A DNA stretch of 64,000 bases from CAYYJR01 sp964472305 (lineage in GTDB: Bacteria; Armatimonadota; Hebobacteria; CAIYQO01). The position numbers and the translations under genes are program-made. Numbering within the stretch: the stretch's first letter is position 1; every line of letters begins with the position of its first letter. A model generated the notes under the pieces. The model did not search any database. It was not told where the DNA came from and worked only from the letters and a program-made list of their open reading frames with translations. Below, one piece after another: positions 14,621 to 26,500 of this stretch. Location of the stretch: NCBI GenBank assembly GCA_964472305.1, contig CAYYJR010000006.1, positions 62,001 to 126,000 on the forward strand, written 5' to 3'.

Positions 14621-17600
14621 ATGAAGACAACGATGAGTTCGATACTGCGACTACTGGTGGTGCTATTGGCCGGAAGTCTGGGTCTCCGTATCTCCGCCAT
14701 GCCACCTGCCCCCTGGCTGCCACAAACGCGTGAAGCGGTGCGCGATCAGGTGGGCAATGCCTGGCTGAGCCGTGGCCGCGCGGTGTATACGCGGAGCGGG
14801 CAGCGTGCGGTCGGCGCGGCGGTACCAACGAGTGGCACCGTACGCCTGCTGGCGATTCCCGTCCAGTTCGAGGCAGATACCGATCCATTGACCAGCGGCA
14901 CCGGACGGTTCCCGTATCGCACGTGGGGCCCAGCTTCGACGCCCGGCTACCTGCTGGAACGCCTGGCGAAGATCCGGCAATATTTTGCGGAAGTTTCCGC
15001 CAATACGGTCGATCTGCAATACACGCTCACCGAGGTGGTGACCCTCCCCAAAACTATCGCGGCATACAGCGTACTGGTCGCAACAGATCCGACCGTGTTC
15101 ATGCGCGATCTCGTGACGGCAGGTGATGCCAACATTAATTTCGCCAATGCCGATATCATCATGGCTATTCATGCGGGCGCCGGACAGGAGATGGATCCGA
15201 ACTTGCTGGACATCTGGTCACATCACGTGACTCTCGACCCGGCGAACGGCATTCCCACCGCGGATGGCGTAACCATCACCGGATGGGCGGTGCAGCCAGA
15301 AACGGAATGTAATGACACGATCTTTAAATTAGCCAACCCCACAATCAACGTTCAGAATTACGAGATAAACCCGGTAGGCACCGCGATACAACCGCGCTGG
15401 TGGGATGTGGTGGGTGTGTGGGCGCATGAACTCGGCCACGCTTTCGGCATGCCGGATGTCTACGATGTGCAGTATAAAAGCGGAGTCAACCTTAACTATT
15501 GGTCGGTGATGGCGGCAGGATCATACCTGCCCGCCCCGACGAAAGCGGAAGATTTGTTAGAGCCGAATGCAGCCGGCATGGCGGCCTTCGGGAGTGTCCC
15601 CTGTCATCCGGATGCCTGGAATAAAGTGCTGGTCGGGTGGAGTACCCCCGTCAACGTCACCGCACGTCGCGTGAATGAGCGCATTGGCGCGCAGGGAACG
15701 CCCGGCGCCAGTATCTACCGCATGTGGAAGAACGGCGATTCCCTGAGCAAAGAATATTTTCTGCTCGAAAACCGTGCGAAAATCAATTTTGACCAATATG
15801 TGCCGGAACATGGGTTGATGATTTACCATATCGACGACAACGCCGGCGGAACAGTCGAAGCCAATCAACTGCAAGTTGATGGTACTCATCCGCGCATCAT
15901 GCCGGAATCCGCCGATAATGTGCTGGAGATCGATGAAACCGTCAATAATTTTATCCCATTAACGGACACTGCTTTTCCCGGCGTCAATGTGAATAATATT
16001 CATTTCGGCAAAGACACCTTTCCGAAGAGTTTTGATTATGCAAATACCGAGACATTTGTCGATGTGAATAACATCACCATCGCCGATAATGATGTCTACG
16101 CCGACTTGCAAACATCGTCGGCCTCGATCATCTTCATTAACCCTCTGGCGAATTCCACTGTCTATGCCCTGAAGCCGACTATTCGGATATTTCCGATAGA
16201 TGTGACCGGGCTCACTGCCCAGAGTGCGCAACTGAATGGCGGAGTGGCATTCAATCTCCCCGCGGCGAATACCGCGACCGGCGAAGTCGAATTCCAGATC
16301 GATCTGACCAATATCGATCTGAGCAAAGCCACCGCCGTCACGATCGTCGTAAAAGGCCAGGATGATCAAGGCTCCGAGATTTCCGCATCGCTCACCTTTC
16401 GAGTGAAGGCGAAGATTATCCCTGCCGGGTTATGGATGATCACGCTGCCGGTCGTCGATGTCGGCACGGTGAGTACGGTATTTGCGGACCAGACCTTGCC
16501 GCGGTTGGCCTGGTGGAGTCCCAGCGACCGTGTCTACCTGCGCTACCCGAATGCGAATCTTGAATTGACCAGCCAGGAGTATACTGTCGTTGACCGGCTA
16601 TTGAATGAATCACGGGCGCCGGCGGGAAAAGCCTACTGGGTCGATCTACCGACCAACTGTCAGTTGATGCTGCAGGGGGATGAGATTCAGTATAATCGCC
16701 AGTATGTCCTCGACGTGCAACAGGGGTTCAATATGATCGGTAACCCCTACAGCTATGCCATCAGTTTCGGCTCACAACTGATAGAATATAATGGTCTGAT
16801 TTATACCATGAACGAGGCGACCAGCAAACGATTGATCGACCCGGTGCTCTATCGGTGGGATGGCAGCACGTATAATATCGATATACTACCAAACGGCACC
16901 CTGGAACCCTGGAACGGTTACTGGATACGTTGTCGAGTGGGCACCAAGGCCAGCCCGTTGCGCATCATCTTCCAGCCGTTACCGGTGTTGAGCGAACGCG
17001 CGAGTGCGCCGGCGGCGGTCCGGCAGCGCGATGGAATACGCTGGGCAATATCGTTGAACGCGACGGCCGCCACCAGTTCCCACCGTGCCACCGCAACCAT
17101 CGGGACGGCGTCCGGCGCGACCGACCAGGTTGACATCGGCATGGATATTTCCGCACCGCCGACATCGCCCGCCGGTATTTCCCTGGCGTCAGTATCCGGA
17201 CGCAGCGGTGAAACACTCTACCGCGATTATCGCGCGGCAATCGATAGAGCGACATATCGCTGGACACTGCGTGTCAGTGGACCTGCCGGCGAGCGCGTGG
17301 TGCTGACCTGGCCTGACTTGACCAGCGTTCCACAGGGCTATCAATTGCTGTTGCATGATCCCGTCACCGGGGAAGATCGTTACCTGCGCACCGCGATGAA
17401 TTATTCGGTGACATTAGGCGCCCAGGAAACCGAACGGCTGTTAACGTTAACCGCTATGCCGGGTGCCGTCGGCACGTTGCAGGTACAGCAACTGCATGCA
17501 ACGCGCTCACGGGCAACGGGCACTCAACTGATCAGTGGTCGGTTGACCCAGGATGCCACGGTCACGATTGAGATTCGGGCATTGAGCGGACGATTAATTA

Positions 17601-17764
17601 AACGTTTCACGCCCACGTCCTATCCCCAGGGCATGATTGCCGCGGCATGGGATGGCACCGATGCGCAAGGACGGCGCGTGCCGCCCGGCGCGTATCAATG
17701 TTTTGTCAATGCGGTCACGAGTGCGGAACAGCGCGCCGGCGCCGTCATCCTGCTGCTGCGATAA
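14621..17764 (+). CDS. Secreted M6-type (immune inhibitor A-like) metalloprotease with FlgD-like C-terminus
   Basis: 1047 residues from ATG 14621 (AGAGGA upstream). Signal peptide about 1-27. The catalytic domain spans about 60-480: zinc motif HELGH at 269-273, followed by AFGMPDVYD as in M6 peptidases, then the met-turn region (YWSVMAAGSY). A beta domain lies at about 500-600. About 600-790 is a module seen again in the next gene (GLWMITLPV, then GKAYWVDLP, GFNMIGNPYSY, NGYWIRC). The last 95 residues are a FlgD-like Ig fold (LSGRLIKRF, WDGTDAQGRRVPPGAYQC), typical of C-terminal modules on secreted proteins in several uncultured phyla and related to type IX sorting domains. It probably digests extracellular protein or matures neighbouring surface proteins. 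Confidence 0.85.
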   Translation: MKTTMSSILRLLVVLLAGSLGLRISAMPPAPWLPQTREAVRDQVGNAWLSRGRAVYTRSGQRAVGAAVPTSGTVRLLAIPVQFEADTDPLTSGTGRFPYRTWGPASTPGYLLERLAKIRQYFAEVSANTVDLQYTLTEVVTLPKTIAAYSVLVATDPTVFMRDLVTAGDANINFANADIIMAIHAGAGQEMDPNLLDIWSHHVTLDPANGIPTADGVTITGWAVQPETECNDTIFKLANPTINVQNYEINPVGTAIQPRWWDVVGVWAHELGHAFGMPDVYDVQYKSGVNLNYWSVMAAGSYLPAPTKAEDLLEPNAAGMAAFGSVPCHPDAWNKVLVGWSTPVNVTARRVNERIGAQGTPGASIYRMWKNGDSLSKEYFLLENRAKINFDQYVPEHGLMIYHIDDNAGGTVEANQLQVDGTHPRIMPESADNVLEIDETVNNFIPLTDTAFPGVNVNNIHFGKDTFPKSFDYANTETFVDVNNITIADNDVYADLQTSSASIIFINPLANSTVYALKPTIRIFPIDVTGLTAQSAQLNGGVAFNLPAANTATGEVEFQIDLTNIDLSKATAVTIVVKGQDDQGSEISASLTFRVKAKIIPAGLWMITLPVVDVGTVSTVFADQTLPRLAWWSPSDRVYLRYPNANLELTSQEYTVVDRLLNESRAPAGKAYWVDLPTNCQLMLQGDEIQYNRQYVLDVQQGFNMIGNPYSYAISFGSQLIEYNGLIYTMNEATSKRLIDPVLYRWDGSTYNIDILPNGTLEPWNGYWIRCRVGTKASPLRIIFQPLPVLSERASAPAAVRQRDGIRWAISLNATAATSSHRATATIGTASGATDQVDIGMDISAPPTSPAGISLASVSGRSGETLYRDYRAAIDRATYRWTLRVSGPAGERVVLTWPDLTSVPQGYQLLLHDPVTGEDRYLRTAMNYSVTLGAQETERLLTLTAMPGAVGTLQVQQLHATRSRATGTQLISGRLTQDATVTIEIRALSGRLIKRFTPTSYPQGMIAAAWDGTDAQGRRVPPGAYQCFVNAVTSAEQRAGAVILLLR

Positions 17765-17796
17765 CCAGCGGTCCCGGTTCGGGAGGAACTGAAAGC

Positions 17797-20523
17797 ATGT
17801 GCGGAACATCTCGACAACGACACCATTGGATGCTCATCCTTGCTGGGATAGTAGTCAGCGTGGCGTGCTCAGTGCCAGTCTTGGCACAGGAAACACCAGA
17901 ACCAACCCCGCCTGATATGCTAATTAATCCCGTAGCCACGGCTGGATTCCTCGATCAGACAACCGGCAGTTGGACGTTCGGCACTACCGGCGGTGATCCG
18001 ACCAACCCGGATGATAACGACCTGACGCTGGTGGAAGGAGCCGCTGGCGTGCTCTATATCGCTGGCGGCACCGCCGGAACTGACCTGACGATTGGCGAAG
18101 GGGGGCTAATGTTGCGTCCCCCAACGATCGATAAAATCACGCAAACCGCCTCTTTCACCTGGCGGTCTGACGATATCGAAAACCGTTTCACCGTTGATTT
18201 TAAATTGCGTCTGGTACGCGATGTTGTCCGGTGGGAATTCCGCATTACCAATAATAACGCGGAAACCAAGACCATTGGTTTTCGTCACTGGGTCGATGTC
18301 GATTGGGGAAAGCAGGCATCAGGCCCGTATTTCTTCCCGGGCAGCAAAATCTATACAACTTCGGAAGAATTCATCGATGGGCAAGTGCCGACAGAATGGC
18401 ATATCCGCTACAGCGATCCGGAAATTCCCCCTAAGCCCTGGGAGTATAAACCGCAGATTCGCATGGTCACACCGCTGCTAAATAATGTCAGCCGTCCCAG
18501 TCGCCTCTGTTTTGCCACCATTACGGACATCATGACTTACGGGTGGAGGGAAGTGCTGGAAGCCGCGCTGCCGGAAAATATCAATGAACCGCCTCCAATC
18601 GAGTGGGGCGTCGATATGTTGGGCGACGAAGTTGCAGGGGAAGCCGTCAGTTATTTTTATCCCCTCACCAGCATTCGCTACAATGAAACCAAGGTCTATA
18701 CCGGCGAAATGCGACTCGAGTGGGCGCAAGTCAACACATTGGAACAGTTTGCGCTGGCACTGCAAGCGCCCGAATGGGTCGGCTATCGCGCACCAGATCC
18801 CACCGTGATGGGAGACACCGGTTATTATGACCCTGAGATCATCGATGTCAATGCTTATATTTGCAACTCTTCGATGCAGATTGAACCGATGGCGACGGTG
18901 ACCATTGACCTGGGGAAAGGCCTGGTGCTTGATCCTGTCTCTCAACCCAAATCGTCGATGCGATTGAGAGGAATGGTAGATCAACTGGTGAATTGGAAAG
19001 TGCGCATGGATAAAACGGCGTATGGCAGGATTCCCGTGCGCGTCACCGCTACCCTGGTTCCTGGGGGCAGCATCACCTCCACCACCTATGTAAATGTGCC
19101 TGCCTTGCCGTCGATGCCGGTCATGACATTGCAATCGGCCAGCCAGTTCGTCGGCTTCCCCTTCAGTTTCACCGATGCCAATGCGTTGGTAGTGTTGCAG
19201 GATCTGAATACGAAACTGACCGGCATGGGATTGGGAAACCTGAATGTCGCCTGGTACGATCCGGTGATCAAGGATTACCGGGAGAGTTCGACAGATGATG
19301 TCTCACTGGTGGCTGGTCGGGGATATTGGATCAACATTCCGACCGATCCCAATACGCCGAATATTGAAAATACGCTGAAACCGCTGTTGCTGGCAGGTGC
19401 GTCATCCTATGACCAGCGGAAATCCTTTTCCATACGTCTGGAAAAAGGGTGGAATGCCATTAGTAGTCCCTACCAGTTCTCCATCATCTGGGGTTACTGT
19501 CATATCTATAAGAATTACCAGGAATATACCATTGCCGATGCCATCAAGCAGGGATACATTCGTCGAGAACTCTGGACATGGGATGCGTCGAATAAGTCAT
19601 ACAGCCCGGTGGATCATAATCCGCCGACGAATCCCTATCCCGCAGGTAGCCTTATTAGTGAGTTGAAACCTTTCCAGGCATATTGGCTGTATTCCACCGG
19701 GTCCTGTTACCTGGTCTATATGCCGAATCCGTTCACCGCACCGATGGACCCGTTATTACCCGATGCCCGTGCGACGAAACGCCGGGCGGGACAGGCGGAT
19801 TCCTGGCAGGTGAATATCCTGGCGGAAACGAGTACGGCAAGAGATGTGCTGACAACCTTCGGGGTGAGTGCCAACGAACAGGATGGTCTGTCGGACGGCG
19901 ACCGCATGAAACCGCCGGTAAATCCCGGAGGTTTATCGGTCTACTTCCCACACCAGAATTGGAGTCGCCTGCCGGCCAATTACGCCGTTGACTTGCAAGC
20001 ACCAGGCGCGGTGAAAACCTGGACGATAGACGTGCAGTGCACCAAACCAAACGAGCGCGTGGTGCTGCGTTGGCCGGATCTGACCCAGTTGCCGCCACGG
20101 GTGCCGGTTATAATGACGGATAATCTGACCGGACAGCGCATCGCCTTGCGTACCACACCCTGTTATGCCTTCAATAGTGGACAGGGTGGCGTGCGCCGTT
20201 TCACCATTACGGTGGGCGGAGCCGCGCAACGATTGCAAATCAATCAGGCGCAAGCTATCCAGAATCGCGCCGCGAACGGCGTGACGATCAGTTATGCCGT
20301 GACCATGCCGGCACAGGTAACACTGCGGTTGTGCACGGCCAATGGCCGTCTGGTGCGCACGCTGGGCCCACTGCCGGTTGATGGCGGTCAGTCAACTTTC
20401 CTGTGGGATGGGCGCGACAACCAGGGACGGACGTTGCCGGCCGGCTTGTACCTGTGCGAGTTGTATGCGGAAGCTCAGGATGGTCAACGAATTCGCACGA
20501 TGCTGACCCTGCGAAAACCTTAG
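17797..20523 (+). CDS. Secreted protein with FlgD-like C-terminal module, relative of the upstream protease's C-terminal half
   Basis: 908 residues from ATG 17797 with GGGAGGA 9 bases before it. Signal peptide about 1-34 (ends PVLAQE). The N-terminal about 50-400 is a beta-rich region without recognisable catalytic motif; it includes SFTWRSDDIENRF and FRITNNNAETKTIGFRHWVDVDWG, a pattern like carbohydrate- or protein-binding sandwiches. Residues about 440-660 repeat the module seen in the M6 protease (GRGYWINIPTD, GWNAISSPYQF, FQAYWLYSTG). The last 80 residues are a FlgD-like domain (NGRLVRTLGPLP, WDGRDNQGRTLPAGLYLC). The gap to the protease gene is 32 bases, so the two are surely cotranscribed. 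Confidence 0.75.
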   Translation: MCGTSRQRHHWMLILAGIVVSVACSVPVLAQETPEPTPPDMLINPVATAGFLDQTTGSWTFGTTGGDPTNPDDNDLTLVEGAAGVLYIAGGTAGTDLTIGEGGLMLRPPTIDKITQTASFTWRSDDIENRFTVDFKLRLVRDVVRWEFRITNNNAETKTIGFRHWVDVDWGKQASGPYFFPGSKIYTTSEEFIDGQVPTEWHIRYSDPEIPPKPWEYKPQIRMVTPLLNNVSRPSRLCFATITDIMTYGWREVLEAALPENINEPPPIEWGVDMLGDEVAGEAVSYFYPLTSIRYNETKVYTGEMRLEWAQVNTLEQFALALQAPEWVGYRAPDPTVMGDTGYYDPEIIDVNAYICNSSMQIEPMATVTIDLGKGLVLDPVSQPKSSMRLRGMVDQLVNWKVRMDKTAYGRIPVRVTATLVPGGSITSTTYVNVPALPSMPVMTLQSASQFVGFPFSFTDANALVVLQDLNTKLTGMGLGNLNVAWYDPVIKDYRESSTDDVSLVAGRGYWINIPTDPNTPNIENTLKPLLLAGASSYDQRKSFSIRLEKGWNAISSPYQFSIIWGYCHIYKNYQEYTIADAIKQGYIRRELWTWDASNKSYSPVDHNPPTNPYPAGSLISELKPFQAYWLYSTGSCYLVYMPNPFTAPMDPLLPDARATKRRAGQADSWQVNILAETSTARDVLTTFGVSANEQDGLSDGDRMKPPVNPGGLSVYFPHQNWSRLPANYAVDLQAPGAVKTWTIDVQCTKPNERVVLRWPDLTQLPPRVPVIMTDNLTGQRIALRTTPCYAFNSGQGGVRRFTITVGGAAQRLQINQAQAIQNRAANGVTISYAVTMPAQVTLRLCTANGRLVRTLGPLPVDGGQSTFLWDGRDNQGRTLPAGLYLCELYAEAQDGQRIRTMLTLRKP

Positions 20524-20598
20524 GGTGAAATCACGCGTCCCACGGGCTCTGTCCTGGAAAGGATGCGCTCTCGGCGCTGTCAAAGGAGCATACGTCAC

Positions 20599-23500
20599 AT
20601 GAAACGATTTGTTCGGGGACAATTCGGTCGCCTTATGAGCCTGCTGCTCATGGTGCTCTTCCTGCTGCCAACATTGCTGGGGCCCTTGGCACTTCCGGGA
20701 TATGCATCCGTAGGGGGGTATCAGAGTATATTGATCCTCCCGTTACAGACCGTCGCGGAAAACACGCCATTCAATCTCAGCACCCGGATTCTCCAGGAGG
20801 TGATGATCGCGATGGCTGGCCAGACTGGCGTCAGCGTGCGCGAACTCACTAAAAATTCTCCGACTTTGCAGCTGGCGATGGCGCAGATGGATGAGACGGA
20901 AAAAGCAAAATTGCTGGAACAGTACAATGAGGCCTGTGATGTGAAAACAGCACCTGCCTCGCGTACCGTTGCCGCCGGCGCTCTCGTTCGTGCGCTCAAT
21001 GTAGATGCAATCGTCTACGGAGCGATCGATAAATACGAGTTTACCAGCAATCCTGACCCACGTCAGAGCTATATTCACGTCAGCGCAATGAAGTACAGTG
21101 TCGATGCCGATAGCATCGTGCTGACAACACCCATCGGGGTCATCGGCCAGAGCAGGCGCACCCCCGCCGCCGGTTCTCAGGCATCATATGACAACGATGC
21201 CATCAGTTCCATTGGGCGTAATCTGGCGATGCGCCTGCTGGGCGGGCGCCAGTTTGATGCACCCGAGTCCGCGCCGAAAACGGTGCAGTCCAAACCGGTG
21301 AAGGGAACAAAGACAGCCAATGCAACGAGAACCGCTGTCATCGACGAAACCGCCCCAACACCGGTGCAGGAAGAACCGCGGGTGAAACCCTCCAAAATGC
21401 GATGGCTGTTGCCTGTCGTGATCGCGGTCGCTGGTGCAGTGCTGCTAAGCAGTGCGGGTAAAGGCGAGGATAACGGCGGCGGCGGCGGATTGCCAGCCAC
21501 CGGCCAGGGGAGCGGTTTCGCCTACGCGGATTCCGTGGAGTTGGTCTTGCCCATTGCCAACCCAACTCTCGTGCAGAGCTACGAGATCTGGCGCGCCGAC
21601 CAGGGCATGGCGAACTGGAAAGGGACACGCCAGAGCGATTATATCCGCGTGCGCACGCTGACACCCTCGGAAGTGACGGTGAAAGCTGATGGCGTGCATC
21701 TCAGAGATATCTCGCCGTACTCGAATCCGGCTCCGGCTATCGGCGAGTTATATTCCTATCAGGTATATGTGAATACTTCTTCACGCGCGCGTATCCTATA
21801 TACGATTACCGAAATCGGCAGTGGTTTGAATCAGACATTGTTTGGTCCCGGAGTGCCGTCGCCCGTAAAAACCGTACGCATTGTGCACCAGGTGAACAGT
21901 CAACTGACGCTCGGGTGGGACATGCCGAGTTATGCGCCGGATTTTCTGGCGGGATTCCTGGTGCAAATTGAGACGACTACCGGGCAGTGGAGTACCTTAC
22001 AGGAAATCACGGATGCGGCGACGCGACAGGCGACAATCACAATCCCCGCGGCATCGACCGTCTATCGCTTCCGCGTATTGTCGTTCGGTGTCGGCGGCTA
22101 CCGCTATCCGACTGTCCCCAATTCAGCCATCGTGTCGGCCAGTTTTGTGCTCACCCCCGTGGCACCAGGCGCTCCGCGTGCCGAACAGCAGTTCAGCCTG
22201 CCGGATCAGAAAGATATCTACATCGTCTCGTGGGATCCCGCGCCCGATGTCTCGGTGATCGGTTACGAGTTGTATCGTCTTGCCGAGAATAAAGGCCGAC
22301 TCACTCCGGCTAGTATCTCCAATCCGCTGAATAAACTGCCGCTGAACAGCGCAGGCCGCCGAGGACGTGGACGCGGCTTCGATTCGCTGCGACCAGGACG
22401 CCAGGCCGGCATGGTGAAGATCGCCACGATTACGGGACGCACGCAGACACAATATATCGATAAAGACCTGCAGGCAGGATGGACCTATACCTATGCACTT
22501 AAGGCTCGTTATACCACCGTGGTCAGCGATTATTCCGGCATGCTGCAGTTACCGCCGTTGGATAACACGCCCGGAGATGTCACCGATATCACCTTGAATG
22601 GCACTATCACACCGAGTGCCATCAAGTTCAATTGGACACCGCCGGTGTTGAATGCCGATGGCGTCTCGACCATGAGCGACTGGAAGCAGTTCGATATTTA
22701 TCGGAGCACCTCCATCGTGTCGAATACGACGCAAGTGAATTCACTGGCGGCATTCACAAAAATCGGCAGTGTACCGTATGTCGCGGGGCAAACAGATTAT
22801 GACTATACGGATTCAACGATTCAGACACGGATGGATTACACCTACGCGATTAAGGTGATCGATGTATCCGGCAAAGAATCGCCTGGTGTGTTTCAGGCGG
22901 GAAGCTACTATTATAATGTCGTGCAGGATAGCCGCTATCCCACGGTAAAATCAATCGCAATTACGCCGGATCAATTCACCGCACCGGCCGGCAGTATTGG
23001 GCAGCAGCTGACCGTGACGGCTACCGGCACTGACAATCAGTCATTGCCGAACGTCGCGGTCACCGTGACTGTCTCCGCAGGTGCCGGCGGGTGCGCCAAT
23101 ACCCTGTCCGGTCCTTCGGTATCGCCGTTTGTGATGAATCCCACCGGCGCTGATGGAAAGGCAACCTGTTTCTGGATTCCACCGGGCCCGGGCGGCGTCG
23201 GGTCAGGCACGCTGACCATCAGCGTCGCCGGTACGGCTGTACTGCCGGTCGAGATTCCGCTCACGATTACTACGCAAATTCCGACCGCGGTCGATTTGAC
23301 CATCAATATGCTCGGTAAGTCTGAAGTACAGGCGCGTTCGCCTAACGCGGACTTAACGAATGCCGCGTCTCTCACGGCCAGTCTGGTGGAAGTGACATTG
23401 AATGTGCGGGATTCAGCGGGGACACCGATCCCGAATCAGACGATCAGTCTCTTCTCCACCGATCCGGAAGTGGCAATTTCGACTACCGCCAATCCGACCT

Positions 23501-26500
23501 ACGTGCGTATTGATAGTCCGACGTATAACGGCACCGTCACCGGCACGACGAATGCACTCGGCGAGCTCAAGGTGAAGGTGTGCGCCGGCACGAAGGTCGG
23601 AACCGTCATCTTTACTGCGGGCAGCGGCGTATTCAATAAGCAGGCGACGCTGGACGTGACCGCCGGACCGGTCACTAATATCGAAGTGACGGTACTCTCG
23701 CCATTCACCACCACCTCCGTCGCCGGGGCGGTCACGGTCACGGATGCTGGTGGCAATCCGGTGATGGGACGCACCATCACGTTGTTCGTGAACACACAGG
23801 CCGTCGTGCTCAGCAGCACCACGGTCACCACGGGCAGTGACGGCGTCGCCAGCTTCACCATCACCCCGGTGCAACTGACCAATCCGATCACCTTTACACT
23901 GACCGCGGTTGCGGGGAGTTATTCATCCGGCGCGATGACTCTGAAATACGTTCCGCCGTCTCCGCGTCAGATCGCTACCTATACCATGACCGTCGATAGC
24001 TCTCGCATCTACTTTTCAGCCGATCCGGATGATCAGTTATCCAATTCGGTGGTCACGTCTTCGGTAGTGAAAGTACATGGCGCCGATCAGACTGGGAGCA
24101 ACGCCGCCAATGAAGTGGTGAAATTCACCACGACGAAGGGCCACTTCACCACGAATGGCAATCCCGGCTTGTCCGTCTCGTCCGATGCGCGCTCGCTCTC
24201 GGGAACCCTTGATGCCAACGGTGATATTTATTTTGGCTTCATCGGTCGCCAGAGCAACGGGGAGCAGGGCACGGAGCTCGTGCTGCCCACCGCCGAAGAA
24301 TTGGGGACATCTTCAATTATCGCGGAAAACCAGAGCGCAAAAACCGAGTTGATCAACGCGCCGGTGCTGGTCGGACCGCCCAATCACCTGCGCCTGGAAG
24401 TCATCCCGGTTGCTCTTCCGGAAGACTGGCCGAAACAAAACGACCTCTGGCCGGTGCTGTTCCAGGACAAAACGATGACGATTCGAGCCACCGCGACCGA
24501 CATGATCGATCAACCGGTGGTCAGCGGGATGCCACTCTGGTTCGCGCAATCCTATCGGCCGTATGATGCCGCGGCAGCAAATGATTATGACGGCGTCATC
24601 AACAGCGGCAACTTCGGTGGGTTCGGCAGCAGCGGTCCATTCGCGTTGACCGATGATACCGGCAAGGTATCCACGGGCTTTGCCAGCCGCTATTCCGGTC
24701 TCTACGATCTGTATGCGTTTGCCTTGAAGAAGAATGCGAATAACACCACGCTGGATGCCATCAAGAACCTGAAGGGATATTCGCAAAGCCAGTATGAAGC
24801 GATTATCAATGCGGTAAAGGATGCCAACCTGCTTTCGGCGGCATCGAGCGGTGGTACTGTCGTCACCAGCAGTCTGCTGGCAGGTGGCAAATACGTTGGC
24901 GCCAAAGTGCTGAGTAAAACGTACGCCTTCTATAACAAGTGGACGACATTACCGCCGTCCAGCGCGCGCATCAATTGTGACGGCACGCAAACGTCGCGCA
25001 TCACATTCACCGCGACGGATGAGGACAATAAGAAGGTGCTGTCCGGCGTGCCGTTCAAAGTCAGCGCATGGATCAGCGCGAATGACTGGGTGATCGGCAC
25101 GGATGAAGCAGTATATACCTCCAGCCGGCTGGAATTGGAAAATAACACGGTCGTCACGCCTCTCACGATATTGAGCTTCAATTCGCAGGCGCAGGCGTAT
25201 GTGTTGTCACGCGGCAACCTTGATCCGCAGACACAGCGCATCGGGTATGTCAAACTCGTCTTTGACAATATGCGTACGGTGCAGCCGCTGACGGAAACCC
25301 CCTATCTGTTGACGCATTATGGGCCACCGCTCAGCGAAGCGACGAACAAATATGTCAGCCTCTCATCGACGGTGTTGGCCGGCGCCTCGGATGCTGTTCG
25401 CGGAAATCCGGGCGATGCCCAGAAGTCTCTCGTTATCAGTGCCGGCTTGTTCGACATCTATGGGAATCCATATCCCGCGGGATATAAAGTCAAGATGAAT
25501 GACGCAGTTGTCGGTGAAACGGACCTTTACGGCCTCTTCACGGTAACCTATAATGCACCAGATTTGAATAACGTTGGAAATCCGGACTCGTATACCGAGG
25601 ACCTTACCTTCGGATTTGCGGGCGAGAATGCGCAGGGTCCGGATACCGTGGATTTTGATCCGCAGACGATCACCGTCGAACGTCCGAACCATGGCGATGT
25701 GATTCCCGTTGATAGCGATCCCGTCGGACCATTCCCGTTCTCGACGGATACCGAGCAGAACCGGGTGCGCATTGTGGCCTACGTCGAAGACCAGAACAAC
25801 GGCGGCGTATTGCCCGGATATCCGATCGACTTCAAAATGGTGAAGCTACAGGGAGCGGATGATGCCGTCCTCGAGCTTGAAGATGGTACGCCATCGACGC
25901 TGTCATACACCGGCAGTGCGTTTGTCAATGCTGCGATGGGGGCACCGCTTTCACGTAGCCGGGCTATTGTGCCCGGTCCTGTGCCGGCGGCTCCAATATC
26001 GAATGCCATCATCTACCTCAATCCCGGTAAGGTGTATGGCAAGGTTCGTATCTGGGCGTATTATGATAAGAACCAGGACGGCATAGGCGGCACGAATGAA
26101 TTGATCGGAGAGACTGGTGTGTTGACAGTCGGTTTACCGGCACCGGAAGCGTTGAAAGCAGAGTCGCTCAATACGACCACGATCAAGCTCACCTGGAAAG
26201 ATGGCCCGGATGAGATGAATTATCAGGTCGACTCCAGCACGAATGGGGTCGCATGGACACCGCTCACGCCGGTTGATACTCTGCTGCCGGCCGATACCAG
26301 TGAGTATACGGTAACCGGTTTGCAACCCGGCACGAGATACTATTTCCGGGTGAGGGGCGTTGCGGAAGATACGGACACCTTCGCTCAATATCAGATTGGG
26401 TATCACCGCTACACGTTCAGTGACTGGTCAACCGCCGCGAATATCACGCTGCCGAATACGCCGGGTGGTCCGAATTTGTCGCCGGCAATTGACGCAGTGG

